A stretch of 64,000 nt of DNA from Phaseolus vulgaris (taxonomy: Eukaryota; Streptophyta; Magnoliopsida; Fabales; Fabaceae). The notes beneath the pieces were generated by a model. That model saw only the letters and a program-made list of their open reading frames with translations. It did no database searches and had not been told where the DNA came from. Positions within the stretch are counted from its first letter, which is position 1; every line of letters starts with the position of its first letter. The DNA is taken from assembly GCF_000499845.2 (NCBI RefSeq), contig NC_023758.2:20915285-20979284 (forward strand), read 5' to 3'. Shown here one piece after another: positions 34,012-44,904 of this stretch. Position numbers and translations under genes: made by a program.

Positions 34012-35469
34012 AGAGAGAACATTTTTCATACAAGATGAAAAAATTTAGAAAATATTTGTTCTTTCATTGTGGATAGTGGCTCCTGCTGCAATTGTTGTAG
34101 CGCTAGAATGGTTGAAAAGCTAAATCTACAATTAATACCTCATCCTAAACCTTATAAACTTCAATGGATCAATGAAGATGGGGAATTAAATCTAGATAAG
34201 CAAATGAAAGTCGAGTTTTCTGTGGGAAACTACAAAGATAAAGTTTTGTGTGATGCAGTTCCCATGGAAGCTTGTCATATTTTGTTGGGTAGACCTTGGC
34301 AATGTGATAAGAAAACTATGCACAATGGTCTAACCAATGAGATTACCTTCACCCACAAAGAAAAGAAGTTTATACTTTATCCTTTATCACATTCACAAGT
34401 GGAAAAAGATCAAGTACAAATGAAACAAAAGAGGGATGAAGAAAAAAAACCAAAAATAGAAAACCAAGAAAAAACCCTTAGGAAACAAAAGGCTTGGGAG
34501 AAGAGTGTTCCTTCCCACAAGGTCATTCAGAAAGAAGAAAGAAGAAAGAATTGAAAACACATTTGCAAATATGCTTCTTACTGAACAACCTTCAGGCCTC
34601 TTAATTTGTAAAGGAACACTTACATGCACTGCCACACTTACTGAGACTTGTGTTCTACCTCCTCAAGTAAAAGAGCTTTTAAAAGAATTTGATGATGTAT
34701 TATCTAAGGAAGGCCCCATAGGACTTCCTCCTTTTAGAGGTATAGAACATCAAATAGATTTAGTTTCGGGAGCTAGTCTACCCAATAAACCAGCTTATAG
34801 AACTAATCCAGAGGAAACTAAGGAGATAGAATCATAAGTACATGATTTTTTGGAGAAGGGTTGGGTTCAAAAAAGCCTAAGTCCTTGTGATGTACCTGTC
34901 TTGTTGGTGCCCAAAAAAAATGGCAAGTGCATAATGTGTTGTGATTGTAGGGCCATCAATAACATCACCATCAAGTATAGGCATCCAATCCCAAGACTAG
35001 ATGACATGCTTGATGAATTGCATGGGTCCATTATATTTTCCAAAATTGATCTTAAAAGTGGATATCACCAAATTCGAATTAAAAAGGGTGATGAGTGGAA
35101 AACCGCTTTTAAAACCAAATTTGGACCATATGAATGGTCAGTGATGCCTTTCGTCCTTACTAATGCACCCAACACATTTATGAGGCTTATGAATCATGTC
35201 TTGCGAGATTGTATAGGTAAATATGTAGTAGTTTCTTTTGATGACATATTAGTATATAGTCAAAGCCTAGAAGACCACCTAAGGCACCTTAGGGAAGTTC
35301 TCTTAGTGCTTAAAGTTAATAGTTTGTTTGCTAATAATGATAAATGTACCTTTTGTGTTGATAATGTAGTGTTTTTTGGTTTTATAGTTAACAAAAATGG
35401 GATACATGTTGACCTTGAGAAAATCAAAGCCATCCAAGAATGGTCAATTCCACAAAATGTGAGAGATGT
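34012..35469 (+). pseudogene. P2 pol, first part: protease and reverse transcriptase
   Basis: Protease: FIVDSGSCCNCCSARMVEKL at about 34,060 with an intact D-S-G, then ACHILLGRPWQCDKK. A lysine-rich linker follows. [51 protein letters not shown], and the catalytic [10 protein letters not shown] near 35,234. A frameshift lies at about 34,540 and a stop at 34,837-34,839. The frame ends at 35,469, where a Copia solo LTR is inserted, and resumes at 36,548. The initiator-tRNA-Met primer site of the family and the FNVIDLTPF end of P2 resemble CRM-type chromoviruses, but lineage is tentative. Confidence 0.88.
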
Positions 35470-36547
35470 TGTAAGAATATATGGCCTTAAACAAGAGGGG
35501 GGTGAATTGTTTATGAAAGATTTTCGAAAAATTTGAAGGTATAATGAAAGCCAATTAAGAATCACAGAGAAAGAAACTAAGGAAAGCAATGCACAAAGTT
35601 GTTTTAGTTGATTTCCTAAAAATCAACCGGTTGTTTTTGCGATTCAACCGGTTGTTTTTATCAGTAGTTAATAGAAACAAATTAAAACAGATATATGTGA
35701 TATCAGGGAAAGGGAGAATCACACAAACAAATTCATATTGGTTCACTCTTACACCAAGAGCTACATCCAGTCCCCAGAGACCACTGGGTAATCCACTATG
35801 CAATCAAAACCAGATTACAAACATCACACACCAAAATAGTGACCTTGAACCCCTCAAGAAACACACTACCTTTGGCAAACCACACCAAGAGTGTTGATCT
35901 TGAACACCTCAAGAACACACAACACTCCTTGGCAACACAACTACAAAAATACAATAATCAAGAAAGAAGGGAATAAAATACACCTGGGTATTACAAATCT
36001 TAAAGTTCAGAATTACAACCCAATCCTATTCCATACACTTAAGAATGACACAAGCTCTTTCAAATCTTGGAAAAACTGTTTTTGATAAACTCTTTTTCTT
36101 ACTCAAAGATTAGGAGCGTAAAACCACCTTTATATAAACCAACCAAGTGGTCAAAAACATTTAATAAAGGAGCCAAGGTAGTTAGGATCATTTAAAGCAT
36201 ATTAAAACCACTTAACAAAATTCGGTTAAGGTTTTCAGAAAAAACAATCGATTGTTTTGTCGAAACAATCGATTGAATTGACTTGACAGCAAAGTCAAGC
36301 TTTTCAAAACCTTTTCAAAAACTATTAAGGTGAAACAATCTGTTGTTTCAAAATGTCAACCTGTTGAAATTTCAACAGCTTTTTATAAAACCCATCTTTT
36401 CAAAAGGTTAAAGATTCAAATGAACTTGGATCAACTTAAGGAGTGAATTAACAAGTTTCAAACAACTAGACAACACAAACACACCCAGCAGCAAGGTCTT
36501 CAAGCTTTCCTCTTGGATTTGGAGACATCAAAGCATCTTGTTCAACA
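35470..36547 (-). repeat. Sirevirus-like Copia solo LTR inserted in P2 pol
   Basis: 1,078 bp from TGTAAGAATATATGGCC to CTTGTTCAACA, the same ends as 18,187-19,315. It is flanked by GATGT (35,465-35,469) and AATGT (36,548-36,552), a target duplication with one mismatch; removing the LTR restores the P-family reading frame at NVRDV-RSFHGLAS. It holds three motif pairs (35,624/35,645; 36,245/36,266; 36,336/36,357). No internal Copia sequence is present. Confidence 0.92.
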
Positions 36548-38299
36548 AATGTTAGGAGTTTTCATGGTCTAGCAAGCTTTTATAGAAGATATGTGCCTAA
36601 CATCTCAAGTCTAGCTTCACCACTCAATGAGTTAGTGAAGAAAGAAGCCTCATTTTGTTGGACTGAGAAGCAAGATCAAGCCTTCAAGAGGCTAAAAGAT
36701 CAACTCACTAATGCACCCATTCTAGCCTTACCAAATTTTGCAAAAAATTTTGAGCTAGAGTGTGATGCATCCGAAGTAGGCATAGGTGCAGTGTTGTTGC
36801 AAGGTGGACATCCAATTGCTTACTTTAGTGAAAAAACTTCATGGAGTCACTCTTAACTATCCCACCTATGATAAAGAGCTCTATGCACTTGTGAGGGCCT
36901 TAAAGACTTGGGAGCACTATCTAGTTTCTAAAGAATTTGTCATTCATAGTGATCATGAGTTTTTAAAATATTTGAAAGCTCAACATAAGTTGAACAAACA
37001 ACATGCAAAATGGTTGGAATTTCTTGAACAATTTCCTTATGTTATTAAAAACAAGAAGGGTAGTACAAACATTATGGTTGATGATCTCTCAAGGATACAT
37101 GCCCTCTTTTCAAAACTGGGAGCCCAAATTCTTGGATTTGAAATCATAATTGAATTTTACAAAGAAGATCATGATTTTGCATCCATCTTTACTAAATGTG
37201 AACATAGAGTACAAGGAGGATTTTATGTGTCTGAGGGGTATCTTTTTAAAGAAGGAAAACTTTGCATACCTTAAGGAACACATAGAAAACTTCTTGTAAA
37301 AGAATCTAATGAAGGAGGTCTCTTGGGCCATTTTGGAGTTGATAAGACTCTAGAGCTTTTAAAAGGAAAATTCTTTTGGCCACATATGAGAAGAGACGTC
37401 CAAAGACATTGTTTTAGATGCATATCATGTTTAAAAGCTAAGTCTAAAACAATGCCTCATGGACTCTATACTTATTTACCTTTTGCAAGTGCTCTATGGG
37501 AAGACATTAGCATGAATTTTATTCTAGGACTTCCTAGGACTGCAAGAGGTTTTGATTCCATTTTTTGTGGTTGTGGATCGGTTTAGTAAGATGACACATT
37601 TGATTCCCTCCACAAGGTGGATGATGCTCATAATATTTTTAAACTCTTCTTTAGAGAAGTGGTAAGACTTCATGGGTTACCTAGAAGCGTAGTTTCAGAT
37701 AGAGATCCAAAATTTATAAGTCATTTTTGGCAAACCCTTTGGGAAAAGCTTGGAACTAAACTACAATTTTCAACTTCTTGTCATCCTCAAACGAATGGCC
37801 AAACGAAAGTAGTAAATCAATCTCTTTCTACTATGCTTAGGGCGGTCATGAAGGGTAGCCATAGATCTTGGGATGAGTACCTTCCCCATATTGAGTTTGC
37901 ATACAATAGGGTAGTTCATAAGACTACTAACATTTCTCCATTTGAAGTTGTATATGGATTTAATCCTCTTACGCCTTTAGATTTGTTGCCACTTCCTAAT
38001 CCACACACCTTTGTGCATGAGGAAGGAGTTACAAAAGCTGAATTTGTTAAGAAAATGCATGAGAGGGTTAAAGAACAAATACAACAACAAACAGAGAAAT
38101 ATATGAAACATAGCAATAAAGGGAAGAGAGAAATAATTTTTGAAGAAGGAGACCTAGTTTGGCTTCATCTTAGGAAAGATAGGTTTCCAACTAAGAGAAA
38201 GTCCAAACTTAGTGCCCGGGGTGATGCACCTTTCCGCATCCTCAAAAGAATAAATAACAATGCATATAAACTTGATTTACCTGCGGAGTATGGAGTATG
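36548..38299 (+). pseudogene. P2 pol, second part: RNase H and integrase
   Basis: RNase [21 protein letters not shown], then a frameshift near 36,840, [33 protein letters not shown]. Integrase: zinc region (GHFGVDKTLELLKGKFFWPH; HCFRCISCLKAKS), core (WEDISMNFILGLPRT; SVVSDRDPKFISHF; HPQTNGQTKVVNQS) and C-terminus (DLVWLHLRKDRFPTKRKSKL; NNNAYKLDLPAEYGV). By comparison with P3, the first catalytic Asp is Asn (SMNF for SMDF) and the Glu is Lys (QTKVV for QTEVI). Frameshifts near 37,590 and 38,300; the tail FNVIDLTPFVGNN continues in the next frame into the 3' untranslated region. Confidence 0.9.
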
Positions 38300-38396
38300 A
38301 TACATTTAATGTCATTGATTTAACTCCTTTTGTAGGTAATAATGAAGAAGAAGAAGCATTGGATTTGAGGACAAATCCTTTTCAAGAGGGAGGGGA
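38300..38396 (+). other. P2 3' end with polypurine tract
   Basis: Coding-like sequence (EEEEALDLRTNPFQEGGDN) overlaps the polypurine tract AAGAGGGAGGGGA at 38,384-38,396, directly before the LTR. Confidence 0.65.
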
Positions 38397-39121
38397 TAAT
38401 GGAAGAGGCCCAAGCACTAGCCCAAATGCAAGCCAACAAAGAGTAGATTTGGGCCAACCACTAGAGCTATGTCCAAAAAGATTCAAGAAGACTGGAATGC
38501 TGCTACTGATGGCAGAGAAACCTTCTTATACATGTTCAAAATGCCATGAACTCTAGTATAGAGTAGAATTTAATTTCTTGTCAAAATTAGCATAGGAACT
38601 TTATTTGTAATATTGTTAAATTGAAGTTTGGTACCTAAATACCAACCTAGATTAAATTAGGGTTTCTAAAACCCCTAATTTAACCTAGGCCGGTCCTAAG
38701 CAAGCCCATTAGGAAGTGCACGTTCCAAGCAAGGTAGCATGCTTTCCATGTGCTTCATTTAGGCGCCAACTTCAAAGTTAGGATAGTTTGAATTTTCCTC
38801 CTTTTTCCTTGATTCAAACCGACCCTCAATTGCTATATAATGAGGAGCCTGGCTCATGTATTTGCAAGATTAATCAATGAGTGAATTGCTGCCAAATTTG
38901 AGCCAATTACACTCTTGTCTGCTACCCTCCCTAGGATAGACGTTTGATCTTCAACTTTCCATTAGAACAAGTGATTAGGACTCACCTGGCACTCTCCATA
39001 CCTATCCTTCACATTCAAGGAATCCACAAGCTCTAAGTGAGCTCCTTGTCCGCTACAATCCATAAAGCTTCCGCACCTCTCCACCAAGAAAACCAATCGG
39101 ATTGAAGGCACTCTTCCATCA
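38397..39121 (+). repeat. P2 3' LTR
   Basis: 725 bp from TAATGGAAGAGGCCC (TGATGG mutated at the second base) to CTTCCATCA. It is collinear with the P1 LTR, including TATATAATGAGGAGCC and AGTGAATTGCTGCC. The matching 5' LTR is not in the window. Confidence 0.85.
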
Positions 39122-40498
39122 TTGTGGATTGCATGTGATGAATATTTTGACTGATGTTTTTGATATGTTTTGCGATATTGTTTTGCACTTTAAATCATTT
39201 TCTAGTTGCTTTTGGAGTCATGGAGTTTTACTTTCTTATATTGTAGTAGGATGAAAGGTGTTAGAGATTGAGTTTTCACTCAAGTTCTATCCAAATCACT
39301 AGTCTCGCCTTCATCATTATCAAGTGGTAACAGTTTTTAGGCTGAAGAGCACCAAATTCTGAATGAAAATTTTAATGAACAAGGTACAACCCTGAGTTTA
39401 CTGTTTGACTTCAAGTGGAATAATTGAAAATGCATACAAATTTATTTTATTTTATAATGAAAATACTCATAGTTAACTTCTCACAAGATGAGGTCATAGT
39501 GGAATTCTCTTCCCAAAATGGTGGTTGGTGAAATAAGAAGGTTATAGTAAGGAACTTGTTTTGCTCTGTTATTTTGTGCATGTTAAGCTCAGCAGATATA
39601 TAGTTATATAGTAAAAAGTAACACCTTCAAATTGTGTAGTGCTGGCGCATCTTCGTATGCCACGCTTAGACTAGTATTAGGTCTCACAATTCTTAGAACC
39701 AGTAGGGGACACTGACATTGTTCACCACCATACATCTAAAGGAACCATGGAGGTTATGCTTGGATTAATAATAGAGTTAGCCTTTACAGTTTAATAATTT
39801 ATAGGAAAATATGTATTTACTATGTGAGAAGGCTACAATCTATATTTAAACTCAAGAATTTGAGCTAGGTAAATTACCATTCTATCATTGAATAATTTAT
39901 TTCCAATTAATCTATATGGCGGATTTATTAATATACACAACTTTTTTAGGAGTATTTAGAAAGCTATAACTTGGTTTGCAATTTAAGAAAATACTAGTTA
40001 TATCTTATTGAAGCTAAAGCTCTCAAAGAAAATAAATAGGTATACATTAGCAGATTATAACCATGAATTTTTTAAAAGAAGTATTTTACCCTTGATGTAG
40101 TTTAAGAACTGTAGTTATGTCTTTGCTAAAACACACCTAAATAATATGTAGACATATGTTAGTAAATCCTATATATATATATAGCTACCTACCTATCTTT
40201 TACAAAGAATATGTTAGCAACCTACACCTTAGGTTTATTTGAAAAAATCATGGCTATAACTTACTAACCTATTTCTAAAAAACAAGTGGGTGTACGTTAA
40301 CAAAATTTAATTTATAATATATTTTTTTCATTGATTCTTGAATATATCCAATTTAACTAGCAATTGCTTTGGATCATATGTCATGTTTGTCAGAATATTC
40401 TCTTCACTATTTGTGGGAAATAAGAATTTTGATATTGTTTTGTTGAATCTCTAGCAGATTGGAGAGACTAAATGTTTATTTTGCTTCTAATGTTTTAG
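39122..40498. other. AT-rich DNA left of the captured gene fragments
   Basis: No transposon termini or convincing coding sequence could be assigned. The left end of the CACTA element whose right end lies at 43,213 was looked for here (CACTACAAAAA) and not found. Confidence 0.35.
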
Positions 40499-40712
40499 GG
40501 GTTAGAGCATATGTTTAATGGTTCTAGAAGTAATATTGTGCTCAAGAAAATGGGAGAGCTTGATCAAAATGTTGTGCTGACTAAGTGTAAGGAAAATTTT
40601 CTTTTAAAGAAACTAGATCAAAGGTGTCAAGTTTTTCTTTTTGTGGAAGGAAAACGTGAAGAATTCTGTTTGGCATCCATTTAAAGTGGTCGTGGATAAT
40701 GATAAACTAGAG
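40499..40712 (+). pseudogene. captured exon of an XH-domain gene (FDM/IDN2 type)
   Basis: After an acceptor-like TGTTTTAG, the frame from 40,502 reads LEHMFNGSRSNIVLKKMGEL and DQNVVLTKC, and after a frameshift near 40,640 WKENVKNSVWHPFKVVVDND, ending at a donor-like GAG|GTATGC. KRMGELD and LWQxxVKxxxWHPFK are hallmarks of the XH domain of plant FDM/IDN2 proteins, cofactors of RNA-directed DNA methylation that bind double-stranded RNA. Splice sites show capture of genomic DNA rather than a cDNA. It could also be a decayed paralog in place, but the PGI fragment and the CACTA end next to it favour capture. Identification is from remembered family motifs. Confidence 0.72.
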
Positions 40713-41897
40713 GTATGCACCACCTTGACATGCTTTTGGTTCATAATGAAGTTATGTCTCAATTGGTTAACCGATCTAGTTACTCATAGTTTTCTGTCTA
40801 TACATTTGGAAAAAATTTCTTTATATGCTTTAATTGCTAGTAATTAATTATATAATTGTTTAAATTTTGGACTTGGCTTGCCATAGGTTAGAAAGTCTTG
40901 GATAATATGTTATAAAAATACTCTTTTAGCTCTTGGTCTTTTTATATCGTTAGTACTTCTCCTACTGGAGTAGTATAATACTGAAAACATATACTCTAGT
41001 ATAATATTGAAAACATAAGAAGATGGCATTTGTTCATAATAGTATAGATGAGAATGAAGTTACGAGGCTTCAAACAGGATTGAGAAAATGAGATATATTT
41101 AGTTGTGTTAATTAACAACATTAACAGAAATAAATGAATAGAATGCAAACAATAATTCTATTTCTCTTCTTCAACAATGTCTATGCTAAAATGGATAAAA
41201 ACCATTGGATTTTGTTCCAGTCACATATTCCTCATGCCATGCATATACCCTGTTCCAAATATGTCAGAAAAATAAAATAAACAAGGAACACAAGAAAACA
41301 CGGAATAAGTTAAATTTAAATTTTATTCTTTGCTGACCAAAAAAAAAAGTTCAAATATTTTAAACTATAAATAACAAATATGATATTCTTTTTAAATTCT
41401 ATTTAATACTTCTTCAAGCTCGGCCGAGAAAGCTATGGATTTTAGTTTTCTATTAAAATGTTTGAGGAGTATTTGAAAAAAGTAATTTGACAATTAAATT
41501 AGTGTTTAGTGTTGAATTTTAAATAGTTGATTGTAATAAATGTGTACCTCTCAATTTACTTAGAGAAATGAATTAAACTCTTATATTTTATCGATGTATT
41601 AATATAACTTTTTGCGATTAATTTCTGATACATGTATGATTATGTACCTAATTTTCTTTAAACCTTTTTATTATAATGTTAAATGATGTTTAATCAATAT
41701 ATTTATTCAGAGAGTTTTATCAATGTAGTACAATTATGATTAAACAGTGTCTCAAATCTATGTATACTTCTCGTATTTTAAACTAACTGAAATAAACAGT
41801 TATCCATGTGTAAATTTTTTTTTTATATGAGATAGATTTGCATTTATTTATTTTCATAACAAGATATATAATTAAACAAATTTGGTTCATTGTAATA

Positions 41898-42148
41898 GCT
41901 CTGGAGAAGTTGACCCCCACATTCAACACGCAAGTTTATTGCAGCATTGTACTTGAATATTATTTTAATTCTATATTACTTTTATTTTATAATATTCATT
42001 ACTATTTCTTTTGCTTCAGGTTAGCATGGAGAGTAATGGCAAGGGTGTTTCAATTGATGGTGTTCCTCTACCATTTGAGGCTGCTGAAATTGATTTTGGT
42101 GAACCAAGAACTAATGGGCAGCATAGCTTTTATCAGCTCATACATCAG
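41898..42148 (+). pseudogene. captured fragment of cytosolic glucose-6-phosphate isomerase
   Basis: Two exon pieces and an intron. The first (41,898 to about 41,930) encodes a frameshifted version of ALEKFAPHIQQ, after an acceptor-like ATAG. An intron of about 90 bp ends TTGCTTCAG at 42,019. The second exon, 42,020-42,148, is open for 43 codons: [43 protein letters not shown], then donor GTGATT. The enzyme interconverts glucose-6- and fructose-6-phosphate. The fragment includes the catalytic Glu of ESNGK and the His of GQH. Plant PGI has GEPGTNG where this has GEPRTNG. Far too short to be an enzyme; same orientation as the XH fragment 1.2 kb upstream. Confidence 0.88.
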
Positions 42149-42839
42149 GTGATTTACTAAGTACTATATAATTGGATGTTTGAACTTAGAAGAATTAACA
42201 AACTTTTGTGAAAAATTATACTTGAAAACATTACTCGTCTAAAGGGCTTGATAATGGTAAAGTTATACCCATTATATTATATATTTTCAATAAATATAAG
42301 TAAATAGTTTTGACTTTCATGATCAAGGTTGGATTGGAGACAAGAGGTATGCTTTATTTCTTGTCCTTGTGCAGAATATATTTTCTAGTTCTATCAAAAT
42401 CTTTTGTCTTAATTAATATAAATATCAGGGCAATATTTATTCTTGTCTTTTATTTTATAATTATAAATATTCAAATTCATTAACTTAAAAATATTTATTT
42501 CAGACATCAGATATTGGAAGTGATCACCTAATCAATTAATAGGATCAAGTGTTGGAAGCAAAACTAATCAGGGATTAACATGTGTTTTAATTTTAAATTA
42601 TGTACCAACTTTTGAACAATTATGTTTGTTTTAATTTTAACTTATGTATCAACTTTTGAAGAATTATCTATGTTTTATTTTTCAGTTATGTATCAACTTT
42701 TGAACAATATTATGTGTGTTTTAATTTTCAATGCAATGAATGTTTATAAGTTTATATATTGTTTCGTTTTATTAGTATTTTGTTTTTTTATTATGTCAAT
42801 ATATCAGGTTTAGTTTAATTGTGCAAACCAAATTATAAA

Positions 42840-43213
42840 AGTGTGGTGGCTAAATTCCATTTATATAGAATTAAAATACGTTAGTTGAAACTGAAGTATT
42901 ATTTTTACAATTTTATTGTAATACTGACAGTTAAAAACGTCACAATATACCCTACATGATGGTGTAGAAATCCTTTTCAATGAGTTAAATTGTGACAGTT
43001 ATGACTGACATTACTTACATATAAAAACTGCCACTTTAAACAAAGTGTTAAAGTGGCGGGTGTTGCGGCGCTTAGCATAAGACCGCCACATTAACCTTTG
43101 TGGCAGCCAGTTATATGGCAGTTTGGAAAACCGCCACACGCGTATATTGTGGCGTTTATAAACGCCAGTTTATATGAAAATAACCGTCACCTTATACACG
43201 AGTTTTTGTAGTG
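42840..43213. mobile_element. CACTA transposon right end with subterminal repeats
   Basis: It ends ACGAGTTTTTGTAGTG at 43,213, the complement of a CACTACAAAAACTCGT terminus. The last 200 bp hold several copies of GTGGCGG/CCGCCAC in both orientations (43,051-43,200), the usual subterminal repeats bound by CACTA transposase. Immediately to the right is P3 leader sequence, so the element appears to be inserted in P3. The left end was not found, so inclusion of the captured fragments in this element is inferred. Confidence 0.75.
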
Positions 43214-44794
43214 GAAAGGCTTGGTACCTAAGAAATCTCAGTGATCCACCTCTCTTTCCTGGGAAATTACCTACTTCACTCAATCTATCTTTCTCTTTGA
43301 GAATTACTTTTATCACATAACTCTAAACATGTCCACTCATTCTTCAAGTCATTGTGAAAGTGATAGAAAATCCACAAAATCTCTTTCGTAACAATTGGCT
43401 AGAGATTTTTAATCATTATCACTTAGACAGTTGCAACATGAGGCTCAAATTTTGGAAGATAAAAAAAGAAAGAGATGCCCATCTTTCAATATTGTAAGCA
43501 GAGTTGAAAATTGTTAGAGAAAAAGATGAATACATAAGAAAATTAAAAAAAAAAAAAAAATCTTCACATGCATCTAGTTCTAGGTCGAGTGACTCACATG
43601 CTGAGGGGAGTCTTATAATGAATGACTATTATCAACCTCCACTTAGAAGAACTAGAAGAGAAAGCCAAAAAGAGACTAGGGTAGATATAACTTTTTTATG
43701 GAAAGGAAAAGGTTAAGGCTTACCTAGATTGGGAAATTAAAGTAGAACAACTTTTTGCTTGCCATCATGTGAGTGAAGAAAGAAAGGTACCCCTAGCCAC
43801 TTTAAGCTTTCAATCAAATGATATGTATTGGTGAACAGCCTTAAAGAGAGATAGGCGTCTCTGCAAGGACCCTCCCATAGAATATTGGAATGATCTTAGG
43901 GGAGCATTGAGACGTCGTCATATTCCTTCTTACTACAATAGGGAGTTAATCAACAAGCTCCAAAGACTCCAACAAAAGAACATGAATGTAGAAGAGTATA
44001 GGTAAAAGATGGAGTTATATATGATGAGGGCAGGGATTAGGGAAGACAAAAGTACCACCATATTTAGGTTCTTAAGTGGTCTCAATCTTGAGATAAGAGA
44101 CAAAGATGAGCTTTTACCATATAAAGATTTAAATGACTCGTTTCATCTTTGCATTAAAGTTGAAAAACAAATTTTGAGAAAAAAAGTAAAAAACAAAGTT
44201 CATACTTTGTACCTTATGAAAAGGGTGAGTTCCAAACGGGGGTAGAACATATAAACGAAACATCTTTGGAACCTTCCCATGACCTATCTAAATATGAGCA
44301 CATCTTTCACACTCGAACTAGAGAAATGTAGTGTTTTAAGTGTCTTGGTAGGAGTCATTTAGCATCCCAATGTTTCAATACAAGAACTATGATCTTAAGG
44401 GACAAAGATGAATACGTAACCAAAAAGAAGAAACTAGTAAGAGTGAAGAAAATGAGAATAAAAATGGGGTTCATGTTAACCCCGAGAAAATCAAAGCCAT
44501 CCAAGAATGGCCAACACCACAAAATGTAGTAGATGTTAGGATCTTCTAGGCTTATCAAGTTTCTATAGAAGATTTGTTCGTAACTTCTCAAGTCTAGCTT
44601 CACCACTCAATAAGTTAGTGAAGAAAGACACTCCATTTTGTTGGATGGAGAAACATGAGCAAGCATTTCAAAGGTTGAAAGCTCAACTCATTAATGCACT
44701 CATTCTAACTTTACCAAACTTTTCAAAAACTTTTGAGCTAGAGTGTGATGCATCAACAGTAGGAATAGGTGTTGTAATGTTCTAGGATGGGCAC
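43214..44794 (+). pseudogene. P3 gag and RT/RNase H relics
   Basis: Leader GAAAGGCTTGGTACC matches P1. The gag start MSTHSSSHCESD is at about 43,329; the gag domain is in pieces (VDITFLWKGK; EERKVPLATLSFQSNDMYW; WNDLRGALRRRHIPSYYN; FLSGLNLEIRDKDELLPY) with stops at 43,390, 43,835 and 44,005. A knuckle ghost (CFKCLGRSHLASQC) lies near 44,335. Protease and most of RT are deleted; [17 protein letters not shown] and a damaged RNase H start follow to 44,794, where L-family LTR sequence takes over. P3 resumes at 58,941. Confidence 0.82.
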
Positions 44795-44904
44795 TCATGT
44801 GAGTTAATTTTCAGATGGTTTCATTTTATGGTGACACTTTACTTAGAGTTGGGATTTTAGCAATTTATGGTGAAAACCTAAGGAAGATTCCCACTAGACA
44901 CGAC
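44795..44904 (-). repeat. L-family LTR, left part
   Basis: TGTGAGTTAATTTTCAG to CCCACTAGACACGAC; collinear with 10,332-10,440. It continues at 58,083 after T3. The join can be recognised because the CTAGACACGAAC sequence spans the two sides. Confidence 0.75.

Noticed and set aside
41838..42152. 104-residue ORF across the PGI fragment
   Set aside because: It reads through the intron and takes the wrong frame in the second exon; the real frame is that of 42,020-42,148.
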